Below are positions 18,063 through 26,323 of a stretch of 64,000 nucleotides of DNA, in pieces (within the stretch, counting starts at the first letter, position 1; the number at the start of each line of letters is the position of its first letter). The DNA comes from Tetragenococcus halophilus subsp. flandriensis. Lineage in GTDB: Bacteria; Bacillota; Bacilli; Lactobacillales; Enterococcaceae. Below the pieces are notes generated by a model that saw only the letters and a list, made by a program, of their open reading frames with translations, was not told the origin of the DNA and did not search any database. The stretch covers positions 82,266 to 146,265 of the forward strand of contig NZ_BSUG01000076.1 in NCBI RefSeq assembly GCF_030161475.1. Reading direction: 5' to 3'. Position numbers and translations under genes: made by a program.

Positions 18063-18092
18063 TTTCTGTATCCCCTTTCATTTACAATTAAA

Positions 18093-18121
18093 ATAATAAC
18101 AATGTTTTTTACAAATGTAAA
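18093..18121 (-). promoter_or_regulatory. deoC promoter
   Basis: TTTACA (18116-18121), 17 nt, TATTAT (18093-18098) on the minus strand, 31 nt before the deoC start. Confidence 0.7.
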
Positions 18122-18127
18122 TGAAAA

Positions 18128-18145
18128 CATTGAAATTTTGTTCAT
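18128..18145. promoter_or_regulatory. DeoR operator
   Basis: On the minus strand ATGAACAAAATTTCAATG. It is nearly identical to the B. subtilis DeoR palindrome as I recall it (TTGAACAAAATTTCAA). It lies just upstream of the -35, with a half-site-like TTTCATT immediately downstream, as in Bacillus. Confidence 0.75.
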
Positions 18146-18147
18146 TT

Positions 18148-18186
18148 TAAAAAAGTTTGTCTCAATAATGAAACAAACTTTTTTAA
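18148..18186. terminator. Orphan hairpin with flanking T/A runs
   Basis: AAAAAGTTTGT and ACAAACTTTTT form an 11-bp stem with a 12-nt loop and T runs on both outgoing strands. It lies between two divergent genes, where no terminator is needed. The 290 nt from here to 18478 hold no gene that I can see. Confidence 0.5.
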
Positions 18187-18419
18187 CGCATGGGAATAAA
18201 TAAAACCACTTCCTATTAAGCAAAACTTGGGTAACTTAAACGAACAATTTATAATTCGTTAAATTTGAATTGATAATAAAATGTCAATTTTCTATACTAA
18301 TTTTTTTGCCAAATTCTGAAGGTTTGATTTTGACACCAATCCCTAGAATTATAAACTCTATATCTTTCATTGTTTGCTTAATAATCCAAAACAACTTGAA
18401 TTTCTATTCTTTATGCATT

Positions 18420-18447
18420 ATACTTACATACATAGCTATATAAGTAT
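18420..18447. promoter_or_regulatory. Candidate GntR/YtrA operator
   Basis: ATACTTA and TAAGTAT half-sites, 14 nt apart, with a partly symmetric ATA...TAT centre, 30 nt before the GntR gene. YtrA-type repressors bind such palindromes at their own promoters. Confidence 0.5.
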
Positions 18448-18477
18448 ATATGTGTTGTGTTTTGGAGGTGAGAATAA

Positions 18478-18855
18478 TTGAGTCTATCGTTTGATGAACA
18501 AAAGCCCATATTTATACAAATAAAAGAACAAATTGAAGATCAAATTGTTAAAAAACAACTCGTGGAACAAGATAAAATTCCATCTACAACACAAATGGTT
18601 CAATTTTATAAGGTGAACCATATTACCATATCTAAAGGAATCAATCTTTTAGTTGATGAAGAAATTATTTATAAGAAGAGGGGTGTTGGTATGTTTGTAG
18701 CCAACGGTGCTAGAAAAAAACTGTTAGAACAACGCAAAAGTACATTTGCAGATGTCTATGTTTTACCTATGTTACAAGAAGCCAATAAATTAAGCTTAAC
18801 TGATGAAGAAGTCAAACATATCATTCATAAAGTAAGGGAAGGTGAAAATCAATGA
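18478..18855 (+). CDS. GntR family regulator, YtrA subfamily
   Basis: 125 residues. The winged-helix domain spans about 1-75: PIFIQIKEQIEDQIVKK, the recognition region KVNHITISKGINLLV, then a wing with KKRGVGMFV. It has only the short 45-residue tail typical of YtrA-type regulators, which lack a large effector domain. The start is TTG, 7 nt after GGAGGTG. The stop overlaps the ABC ATPase start (ATGA), so it is translationally coupled to the exporter it should repress. Inducers in relatives are cell-wall-active peptides and antibiotics; that is inference here. Confidence 0.9.
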   Translation: MSLSFDEQKPIFIQIKEQIEDQIVKKQLVEQDKIPSTTQMVQFYKVNHITISKGINLLVDEEIIYKKRGVGMFVANGARKKLLEQRKSTFADVYVLPMLQEANKLSLTDEEVKHIIHKVREGENQ

Positions 18856-19736
18856 GTCTAGACGTTGTCTTTCAAAATGTCTCAAAAATATACAAGAACT
18901 ATCAAGCACTTGATCAAGTCTCTTTTTCATTAATGCCAGGGAAAACTTACGGGCTTATCGGTAGAAATGGTGCTGGAAAAACAACATTACTTTCGCTTTT
19001 AGCTTCTTTCCAACTTCCTAGTTCTGGACAAATCAACGTTGATGGTAAGGAACCATTTGAAAATGCCCATCTGATGTCTAAGATCAATTTTGTCTATGAA
19101 ACAGATTATGGTGACGAACATGAAACAGTGGAGAGCTATTTAGCAGACGCTGAACACTACAGGCCAAATTTCGATTATGAATATGCACAAAAACTAGTTG
19201 AACGATTTGATCTTCCACTAGATAAACCAGTCAATGAATTTTCAACCGGGATGCAATCTGCATTAAACATTGTTTTGGGTTTTGCTAGTAGGTGTCCTAT
19301 TACGATATTTGATGAAGTATATTTAGGGATGGACGCCCCAAATCGAGAACTTTTTTACCAAGAAATAATTGAAGAACAAAGTCGACGCCCACGAACGCTC
19401 ATTTTATCCACTCACCTAGTTTCTGAAATGGATTATTTATTTGATCATGTTCTTATTTTAGACCAAGGACAGCTGATTATTGATGAAGCGTTTGATCAAA
19501 TTACTCAACATGGCGTATCAATCACCGGTGACGCTAAAAACATTGACATAATTGCAACTAATCTTAACGTATTAAACAGCCAACAGCTTGGTGGGACTAA
19601 ATCCATTATGGTCTATGGAGAAATAGATGAAGCCAAACAAATGGAAGCTAAAGAGCTTGATTTAGAAATCGGACCACTTGCACTTCAAGATTTATTTATT
19701 CATTTAACAAAAAAGGAGCGATCCTATGAAAAATAA
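18852..19736 (+). CDS. ABC transporter ATP-binding protein (YtrB/bacteriocin-export type)
   Basis: 294 residues with one nucleotide-binding domain. Walker A is GRNGAGKTT. The signature is FSTGMQSAL, where Thr replaces the second residue of the common SGGQ. Walker B is TIFDEVYLGMD, and the switch histidine is in LSTHLVSEMD. A C-terminal extension of about 80 residues is regulatory. It overlaps the upstream GntR gene and the downstream permease, giving a tight three-gene operon. The set resembles YtrABC-type systems induced by envelope stress. Substrate unknown. Confidence 0.92.
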   Translation: MSLDVVFQNVSKIYKNYQALDQVSFSLMPGKTYGLIGRNGAGKTTLLSLLASFQLPSSGQINVDGKEPFENAHLMSKINFVYETDYGDEHETVESYLADAEHYRPNFDYEYAQKLVERFDLPLDKPVNEFSTGMQSALNIVLGFASRCPITIFDEVYLGMDAPNRELFYQEIIEEQSRRPRTLILSTHLVSEMDYLFDHVLILDQGQLIIDEAFDQITQHGVSITGDAKNIDIIATNLNVLNSQQLGGTKSIMVYGEIDEAKQMEAKELDLEIGPLALQDLFIHLTKKERSYEK

Positions 19737-20445
19737 GAATCACTCAAATATAGCCAAACTAGCTTTTGATTTTTATATCATGCAAATGCAATGGTCTCTT
19801 TGGTATTTGGGAATTGCGACTGTAATCATTCTAATCATACCTTTGTTTCTCTCACAAACGAATGACTGGCAGTTAAATTTTGTCGAAAATATATATAGCT
19901 CATCAAAAATTTATCTGGCCATTATTGCCCTTTTTTCATGCTTTGGAATGCTTGGTTACATGGTAAAAAACGGCGTTACACGAAAAGACTACTTTTATGG
20001 AACAGCGATCGCTGCTATTGGTGTTTCTTTTAGTTTAATGATTATTACAACAATTATTTCGGCGATTCTCTATTGGGTTGGTTATCAGCCTGATTTGCAA
20101 ACCACTTCCTTTTTAAATACAACATCGACTTGGTTTGTCCCAATACTATCACTTAGTATCATCTTGCTGGGCTATTATATCGCTGGCTGGGTGATTGCCG
20201 TAGGTTATTATCGTTTTGGAGGCTTAAAAACAGTTGGCTTTATTCTTTTGTCTCTTAGTTATGTCTCGGTAATTGATTGGTTATGGGAAGGAGAAATTAT
20301 CTACCCGTTCTTTTCAAAGACACTCAGCTTTTCATTGAATGGTATACCTATTTTCTATTCATTTAGTATTACACTTATTTTAATCGGACTTGCCCTATTG
20401 CTTGTTCGTTTAATGACTAAAAGGATACCTATAAAAGTAGAATAA
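19726..20445 (+). CDS. ABC transporter permease
   Basis: 239 residues with six predicted membrane helices (roughly 28-48, 60-80, 98-123, 145-168, 178-195, 205-228). It has no recognisable catalytic motif. The reading frame overlaps the ATPase gene by 11 nt. The KNGVTRKDYFYGTAIAA segment, an arginine-containing loop before a helix, is usual in ABC-2-type exporters of the YtrC/YhcI kind. It should form the membrane channel for the ATPase at 18852. Confidence 0.85.
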   Translation: MKNKNHSNIAKLAFDFYIMQMQWSLWYLGIATVIILIIPLFLSQTNDWQLNFVENIYSSSKIYLAIIALFSCFGMLGYMVKNGVTRKDYFYGTAIAAIGVSFSLMIITTIISAILYWVGYQPDLQTTSFLNTTSTWFVPILSLSIILLGYYIAGWVIAVGYYRFGGLKTVGFILLSLSYVSVIDWLWEGEIIYPFFSKTLSFSLNGIPIFYSFSITLILIGLALLLVRLMTKRIPIKVE

Positions 20446-20482
20446 GGTGCACTTCTGTAGCGAAAAATAAATAAAACAAAGT

Positions 20483-20522
20483 AAAACGTTATCCGAAAAT
20501 GAAAAACGGATAACGTTTTTTT
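20483..20522 (+). terminator. Terminator of the GntR-ABC operon
   Basis: AAAACGTTATCCG and CGGATAACGTTTT form a 13-bp stem followed by a T run. Confidence 0.9.
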
Positions 20523-20608
20523 AACTGCTTTTTTCTAGTAGATAGTTATCTAGCATCTTTTATGATTCTAGACCTAATGAAAACATTCTATAAAATCTAG
20601 GTGGTTGC

Positions 20609-21832
20609 TTATCGAAAAAACTTCACTTCTTTTTTGGTCTCAACGGTGATACGTCCATTTTTAATCACATATAATCTAGTTGGAATATCGATAATCGCAT
20701 CCTTTACCACTTTTGTGTCAAGAAGGACAACATCCGCTTGATTTCCTTTTTCAATGCCATATTTTTTTAACCCGAGCGCCTTAGCTGGATTGCTTGTAAT
20801 CATTGGTAGTACAGTCACTATGTCATCTGCGCCTCCTAAATGGGCCGTAGGGATCGCAAGCATCGCGCTTTGTAAAATATCTCCGTTACCATAAGGAGTA
20901 AAAGCATTACGGATATTATTTGTACTAATAGAAACGTTAAGACCACTATCACGGAACTTGCGAATCGGGGTAATTGCACGTCGAACATTATATTCGTCAT
21001 GACGTGCGCCTAAATGCAAATCAGTCGGTGGCAGAGAAATCACGTGAATATTGGCTTCTTTCATCAGCTCAATGATAGGATACAATTTTTCATCTGGTAA
21101 AGCATGCATAGCAGTAAAATGTCCAACTGTTACACGTCCTTGGTAGCCTTCTTCGATAGTCTTTTTACACAGATATTCAATAGAAATATTATCTGCTTCA
21201 TCGCTAAAGTCCTGATGCAAGTCGATATCTTTATCATACTTTTTAGCGATTTCAAAAATTAAATCGATATGCTCATTAGCTGGCGCATCGTTATATGGTA
21301 TACCTCCAACAACGTCTGCTCCTTTTTCCATGGCTTCATACATCATCTTCTCCGTACCAGGCGCTTTAAAAATCCCTTCTTGCGGAAAAGCAACTACTTG
21401 AATATCAACCAAGTTTTTATATTCTTCTTTCAAATCTAAAATCGTATCAAAACCCGTAAAACCTTGGGCCGGATCAAATTCTGCGTGCGACCGAATAGCT
21501 GTTACTCCATGAGCCACAATCATATCTAATACTCTTCGTGCGCGATCATAAACATCTTCTTTGGTAAAAGTAGGCTTTAACTCTGCAGTAACCGTTATCG
21601 CTTCTTGTAAAGTTCCAGATTTATTAGGACGGCGATCTGAAATTAACGCTTTATCCAAATGGACATGGCTTTCGACAAAACCTGGCACTAAAACACGACC
21701 CTCTGCATCGATCTCTTTTTCTGCTTTATCTTGAATACTTTCTGCGACTTGAATGATTTTCCCATCATCAATGGCAACATCCTGTAAAGGCCGATCATCT
21801 GCAATTCGAGCATTTTTAATCAATAAATCCAT
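20609..21832 (-). CDS. Amidohydrolase-superfamily protein, CodA/YahJ-like
   Basis: 407 residues. The fold is that of cytosine-deaminase-type amidohydrolases: N-terminal beta domain, SHVHLD metal site (His56, His58), VGHFTAMH histidine and a closing VIKNGRI strand. Two CodA ligand/catalytic positions differ. The HCDEIDDE block is replaced by HQDFSDEA, and the GHDD block by STNN. It is therefore probably not a cytosine deaminase. E. coli places a related protein, YahJ, next to YahE (DUF2877), YahF/YahG (FdrA/DUF1116) and YahI (carbamate kinase), the same families found here. A role on a ureide or related amide is inferred. It forms an operon with the permease at 21863. Confidence 0.8.
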   Translation of the reverse strand: MDLLIKNARIADDRPLQDVAIDDGKIIQVAESIQDKAEKEIDAEGRVLVPGFVESHVHLDKALISDRRPNKSGTLQEAITVTAELKPTFTKEDVYDRARRVLDMIVAHGVTAIRSHAEFDPAQGFTGFDTILDLKEEYKNLVDIQVVAFPQEGIFKAPGTEKMMYEAMEKGADVVGGIPYNDAPANEHIDLIFEIAKKYDKDIDLHQDFSDEADNISIEYLCKKTIEEGYQGRVTVGHFTAMHALPDEKLYPIIELMKEANIHVISLPPTDLHLGARHDEYNVRRAITPIRKFRDSGLNVSISTNNIRNAFTPYGNGDILQSAMLAIPTAHLGGADDIVTVLPMITSNPAKALGLKKYGIEKGNQADVVLLDTKVVKDAIIDIPTRLYVIKNGRITVETKKEVKFFR

Positions 21833-21862
21833 TTGTTATATCCTCCTCTGATAAAGTCTAAA

Positions 21863-23221
21863 CTAGGCAAAAATAAACGAAATAATTAATAGTAAAACAC
21901 TTGCTATACTGATCCATTTGACATTTCCTTTAACAATATCAAGGATCGGTAATTGGAAACCAGAAGAAAGAGCCTGCATTGTGATGTTGACAAAACTCAT
22001 TTGACTTCCCATACCAACGCCCATGGCAACAAAGCCCAAAGCAAGTGGCGAAAAACCTAAGGAAACAGCGACAGGTAAAACTAGCGTTAATACAGAACCA
22101 ACGTAGGCGCCAGCTGGTACTCCGATGAGTATTCCAGTCAAGACAGCAACAGGCACCATAATAACCGTTGGGGCAGAACTAGCTAAACCAGCAATTACTG
22201 AAAATGTTCCAGTTTGTGCAATTACATTAATAAACGCCAAGAAAATACCTACTTGGAACAAACGTGTCAAAATGTAAGTGGAACCATCGATCATAGCATC
22301 TACAGATTTATTTAAGGAAAAATCAGTACATAGATAAATTAAAAATAAAGTCACGATCATATAAAAAAGTGGTGTGAACAATTCGAAACCGATTACACTG
22401 TTAACTACAGGTCCTAGGATAACTGCAAATAATAAGAAAATAGCTGGAAAGGTAAACCGCCATAATTTGCCATTACTCATTTCTGCATATTCATCATTTT
22501 CTTCTTCTTTAAAACCGACACCTCGATGCTTTGTTCCCCAAAAAGCTAAAATCATCGCAAGAATAACAAATAGTATCCAATATGGACGCATTGTAGAAAC
22601 ATAACTAGCAACCTCAAATTCACCTAGTTGTGAAACAATACTTGATTCTAAAGAAGCAGGTGAAGTAGTAAAAGAAACCGCAGCTGCTAATGACATTGCC
22701 GCAATCAACTCTGGTACCACACCAACAGCAGCAAAAGCTAAAGGTGCAATAACCATTGCACTACCGCCGCCAATTCCTGACATATAAGTTGCAGCCGCAA
22801 GTAACACAACGATAAAGACAGCAACCCATTCTACTCTACCTTTTGTTCCTCTTTTAGCTAAAGTTAACGCTGCCGAATATCCTCCTGATTTAAAAACAGC
22901 CATAGCAATTGCTGAATTGATAATAGGTACTGTAATCCCTAACATCGTCGGAATTGCTTCTAAAAGCTGTTCGTTTGCTTCTGCTAACCCAATACCACCG
23001 ATAATCATGGCGATGATACCGCCAACTAAACCAGCAATAACCATATCTACTTTCAAAAATAATAAAGCTAATACAATAACTAAGGGGACAATAGATAATA
23101 TCGCCATAAAACCAGTAGGTGCTTGTATATTTTCAATCTCTTCGGCAAATGTTGCAACTGGAAAAAGAAAAATAAGGGAAATTAAACTAAGCAATAATTT
23201 TGCAAGTCTTTTTTTGTTCAT
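21863..23221 (-). CDS. Membrane permease, GntP/DcuC-like ion-transporter superfamily
   Basis: About 452 residues with some 11-12 membrane helices. The N-terminus looks like a signal helix ending in FPVATFAEE. I chose the ATG at 23221 because TTGGAGGA lies 8 nt upstream; the ATG at 23242 would precede the ribosome site. Repeated Gly/Ser-rich re-entrant-like segments (SGIGGGSAMVIAPLAF, MGVGMGSQMSF) fit the ion-transporter group of organic-anion permeases. It lies 30 nt upstream of the YahJ-like hydrolase in the same operon and probably imports that enzyme's substrate. The substrate is unknown. Confidence 0.75.
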   Translation of the reverse strand: MNKKRLAKLLLSLISLIFLFPVATFAEEIENIQAPTGFMAILSIVPLVIVLALLFLKVDMVIAGLVGGIIAMIIGGIGLAEANEQLLEAIPTMLGITVPIINSAIAMAVFKSGGYSAALTLAKRGTKGRVEWVAVFIVVLLAAATYMSGIGGGSAMVIAPLAFAAVGVVPELIAAMSLAAAVSFTTSPASLESSIVSQLGEFEVASYVSTMRPYWILFVILAMILAFWGTKHRGVGFKEEENDEYAEMSNGKLWRFTFPAIFLLFAVILGPVVNSVIGFELFTPLFYMIVTLFLIYLCTDFSLNKSVDAMIDGSTYILTRLFQVGIFLAFINVIAQTGTFSVIAGLASSAPTVIMVPVAVLTGILIGVPAGAYVGSVLTLVLPVAVSLGFSPLALGFVAMGVGMGSQMSFVNITMQALSSGFQLPILDIVKGNVKWISIASVLLLIISFIFA

Positions 23222-23451
23222 ATTGGTTTCCTCCAATTTCAATTAGAAATATCTTTACTAACTAAATAATAAAATTGCACCTCCTTCTTTCCTATAAGCA
23301 ACATTTTTACTAAGTCTAACTTTAGCAAAAATAATGGAAAGATGTTATTTCTAATTATTATACCGTTATTTTTCACAAAAGTCACTCTTATTTTTATATT
23401 TTAAATCGTTAAAAAAACGCAAATATATCCTTGTAATTATTGTTCTATGTA

Positions 23452-23469
23452 GATTAGTCAAAACTAATC
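23452..23469. other. Short perfect hairpin in the promoter region of the permease operon
   Basis: GATTAGT-CAAA-ACTAATC. The AATCGTTA motif also repeats at about 23404, 23480 and 23507. These may be regulatory; function unknown. Otherwise I see no gene in 23222-23547. Confidence 0.3.
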
Positions 23470-23547
23470 CATTTAATATAATCGTTATTTTATATATTAA
23501 AAATCGTTATGTAACTTAGAATCAATAGCGTGAACTATTTTAGTTTT

Positions 23548-23619
23548 AAAAAAATTAGAGCATAGCTACTTCCTTTTTGATACAGTTTACTGTAAAAATG
23601 GATAACTATACTCTAATTG
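23548..23619 (-). terminator. Terminator of the dicarboxylate symporter gene
   Basis: AATTAGAGCATAGCTA pairs with TAACTATACTCTAATT, with an inner TACAG/CTGTA hairpin. On the minus strand it ends in seven Ts, right after the stop at 23628. Confidence 0.85.
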
Positions 23620-23627
23620 ATTAACTA

Positions 23628-24869
23628 TTAAACCTTATTATAGACGTCTCGATCGATGGAATCTAACCGATTAGCTACCATCAGCGAAACAAAAACATCG
23701 TTATTCACGTTTACAATCGTTCTAAACATCCCTGCAAACCAATCAACGCCCACAAGCAGGGAAATTGATTCTAGTGGAAGCCCTAATGAAGTAGCTAAGA
23801 AAGTGGCGACAATTGCCGCACTACCAGGTACGGTGATTGTTCCTAAAGTCAAAAGAATAGACAAGCTCATACCTATAATAATATTTAAAGCAGATAGTTC
23901 TACTTCTGCGCTTTGCTGCATGAAAAAGATCATTACGACATAATTCATCGCAGCTCCTGCACTTCCCATAGTCATTCCAATACTCATAGTAAAATTAGCT
24001 ACATCGCGATCAACACCAAACTTTTTTACACAATCTCTAAGCGCGATTGGAAATGAAACAGCTGAACTAGTTGTCGTCAAAGCAACAATTGACATTTCTA
24101 AAAACTTTTTTGGCATAAGCATAGGGTTTAGCTTACAACGTGTAGCTACAAATAAAGCCATAAATAACAAAAGGATAACTGTACCAGCCAGTAATAACCC
24201 TAAATATTGCAGCATAGAAATCATAACCTGAGGCCCTGTTGCACCTACAACATCAGCTAATAAGCAAAACACTCCAATAGGCGCAATTTTCATAATAATT
24301 TGGATCACATTTAGGACCACTTCATTAACTTCTTTTATTAAATCAAAAGCTAAAGTACTTTTATTCTTCTTCAAAAAGATATTTAAGCCTACACCAAACA
24401 ATACTGAAAAGACAATAACAGGAATCATATCGGCTTCTGCCATGGATTCAATGATATTTGTAGGCACAAAATTTCTCAAGGTTTCTTGAAAACCCATATA
24501 TGAAACATCGGCTTCATTGACTCCAGTAGTTGCTTGCATATTATCTCCAGGTCTTACAATAGAAGCTAAAATTGCTCCCAAACTAGCTGCAATAACAGTG
24601 AAAAAAATAATCCATTGAAAAGTACTAGCTCCCATTTTTAAACCAAATTTGTTGTCCTCTCGTCTATTCGCCAAATCTCCTAAAGATGATATTACGGAAG
24701 TCATAACTAATATAACAATCGACATTTGGATCAATCGAATAAAAATATCTCCAATAAATTTGATATTAGCAGCATAATCCCCTAAGAAAAGGCCAAAAAT
24801 AATACCAGCTATTGTTGCAATGATCATTTGTACCGTTGGAGAAGGTAATAATTGCTGTATTTTTTTCAT
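23628..24869 (-). CDS. Dicarboxylate/amino acid:cation symporter (DAACS family)
   Basis: About 413 residues. Family hallmarks are present: the serine-rich re-entrant loop TTTSSAVSFP, GMTMGSAGAAMNY in the position of the usual NMDGTA motif, and DWFAGMFRTIVNVNND in the position of DRFRTMVNV. The deviations in the last two substrate-site motifs suggest a substrate other than plain glutamate or aspartate. I chose the ATG at 24869 (GAGGAG 9 nt upstream). It lies downstream of pucG in the allantoin island but after pucG's terminator, so it may have its own promoter. Uptake of an organic acid or amino acid from this pathway is inference. Confidence 0.88.
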   Translation of the reverse strand: MKKIQQLLPSPTVQMIIATIAGIIFGLFLGDYAANIKFIGDIFIRLIQMSIVILVMTSVISSLGDLANRREDNKFGLKMGASTFQWIIFFTVIAASLGAILASIVRPGDNMQATTGVNEADVSYMGFQETLRNFVPTNIIESMAEADMIPVIVFSVLFGVGLNIFLKKNKSTLAFDLIKEVNEVVLNVIQIIMKIAPIGVFCLLADVVGATGPQVMISMLQYLGLLLAGTVILLLFMALFVATRCKLNPMLMPKKFLEMSIVALTTTSSAVSFPIALRDCVKKFGVDRDVANFTMSIGMTMGSAGAAMNYVVMIFFMQQSAEVELSALNIIIGMSLSILLTLGTITVPGSAAIVATFLATSLGLPLESISLLVGVDWFAGMFRTIVNVNNDVFVSLMVANRLDSIDRDVYNKV

Positions 24870-25011
24870 AACGAGCAACTCCTCGTAAAGCGTTCTTCTA
24901 GCTCTAGTTTATTTACAAGTCTTGTCTTTTAAACTTTCTTATTTCCAGCAAAAATATTCTCAAAATTCAGTCAATTCATTTTACTTTCAAGACCATTCCA
25001 TATGTTTTTTG

Positions 25012-25042
25012 AAAGAAAAGCCATGAGTTACTCATCGCTTTT
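25012..25042 (-). terminator. Terminator after pucG
   Basis: GAAAAGC(C)ATGAGT and ACTCAT(C)GCTTTTC arms with a one-nt loop; T-rich on the minus strand. Confidence 0.65.
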
Positions 25043-25064
25043 CCTCCAACTTCCTTTTTAATGC

Positions 25065-26276
25065 TTATTCCTTATTATAAATATCTAAAGCTGCTTTTAT
25101 CGCTTCGCCTTTATTTATATTCGCACCATAATAGCTCAAAGCTCCTTCTAAGCTGGCTAAAACATGTAAAACATTTTCGTGACGACTACTATATCCCATA
25201 TTCCCAATACGCCAAATCTTGCCTTTTAAGTCCCCAAAAGAAGAAGCAATTTCTACTCCAAATTGATTTAATAACAGCTCTCGTACTTTCTCTCCATCAA
25301 TATCAGCAGGAATTTTCACTGGTGTTACGGTTGGCATCTTACTAGTAGGCTCGCCATATATTTCCAATCCCATGGCATAAATGCCGGCAACAAGCGCACG
25401 ATTGTTTTTGTCATGGCGTACATATACATTATTTAAACCTTCGTTTAAGATTACACGCAAACCTTCGTGTAAAGCGTAAACCATACTAGTAGCTTCAGTA
25501 TGATGGTTAATCCGTTCTTTCCCCCAATAACGTTGCAGCTGGCTTAAATCCAAATAATTACTAACAATTGGATCATCGCTACGCTCATCATCTCCTAAAC
25601 CCAGTTCTTTTTGATAACGTGCATCTAACACGTCTTTTACTCGTTGATTATAAGTAATAAGTGCCATACCAGAAGGAACACTCACACATTTCTGGGTACC
25701 AGCAACAGCCACATCAATCCCCCAGTCATCTACTTTGATCGGCACGCCACCATAAGTAGCGACCATATCTACCATTAAAAAGATATGATTCCTTTGACAG
25801 TATGCGCCTATTTTATCCAAAGCTTGCATTTGACCATTGGCCGTTTCGCCGTGGATCATAGCGACAATTTTAGGCTGGAAATCTTTAATCGATTCAATAA
25901 TATCGTTTTGATCAAAAGTAGATTCCCAATCTTTTTCTAAAAACTTCACTTCTGCTTGTGCTCGCTCACAAATCTCTCCTAATAAATAAGCAAAACGTCC
26001 AAAAGCGGGAATCAAAACTTTATCACCTGGATCGATTAAAGCAATCAAAGCTGCCTCTAAAGCTGAACGAGAAGTCCCATCCACTGCAAAAGCTTGCTCA
26101 TTTTTAGTTCCAAAAGGTTTTTTGATCATTTCTTTGACTTCATCCATAATCTCTAAAAAATTAGGATCAAACTGTCCTAAAATGGAGCTTCCCATTGCTT
26201 TTAGGACATTAGGATGCGCTTCGACTGGTCCTGGTGTCATTAACGTTCTACTGGGTACATTCAATTCTTTCGGCAT
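25065..26276 (-). CDS. pucG: PucG-like (S)-ureidoglycine-glyoxylate aminotransferase
   Basis: 403 residues of the fold-type I alanine-glyoxylate aminotransferase group. The PLP-binding lysine is in AVAGTQKCVSVPSG (about 196), with the aspartate in FLMVDMVATYGG. The N-terminal block RTLMTPGPVEAHP followed by ILGQFDP is typical of Bacillus PucG. PucG converts ureidoglycine plus glyoxylate to oxalurate (N-carbamoyl-oxoglycine) plus glycine. It is the last gene of allC-allD-pucG (gaps about 57 and 47 nt). With no allE visible, it offers a direct route from AllC's product to oxalurate. A serine- or alanine-glyoxylate transaminase is the alternative. Confidence 0.85.
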   Translation of the reverse strand: MPKELNVPSRTLMTPGPVEAHPNVLKAMGSSILGQFDPNFLEIMDEVKEMIKKPFGTKNEQAFAVDGTSRSALEAALIALIDPGDKVLIPAFGRFAYLLGEICERAQAEVKFLEKDWESTFDQNDIIESIKDFQPKIVAMIHGETANGQMQALDKIGAYCQRNHIFLMVDMVATYGGVPIKVDDWGIDVAVAGTQKCVSVPSGMALITYNQRVKDVLDARYQKELGLGDDERSDDPIVSNYLDLSQLQRYWGKERINHHTEATSMVYALHEGLRVILNEGLNNVYVRHDKNNRALVAGIYAMGLEIYGEPTSKMPTVTPVKIPADIDGEKVRELLLNQFGVEIASSFGDLKGKIWRIGNMGYSSRHENVLHVLASLEGALSYYGANINKGEAIKAALDIYNKE

Positions 26277-26323
26277 AAAAGATCTCTCCTAAATATAAAA
26301 GCTTCTTTTTTGATTTTTTCCTA

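Noticed and set aside
20609..21832. Plain cytosine deaminase
   Set aside because: The catalytic Glu and Asp blocks of CodA are not conserved and no pyrimidine-salvage genes are adjacent.
25061..25345. 94-codon plus-strand ORF in the 3' part of pucG
   Set aside because: It is antisense to the conserved C-terminal domain of the transaminase and lacks a ribosome site.
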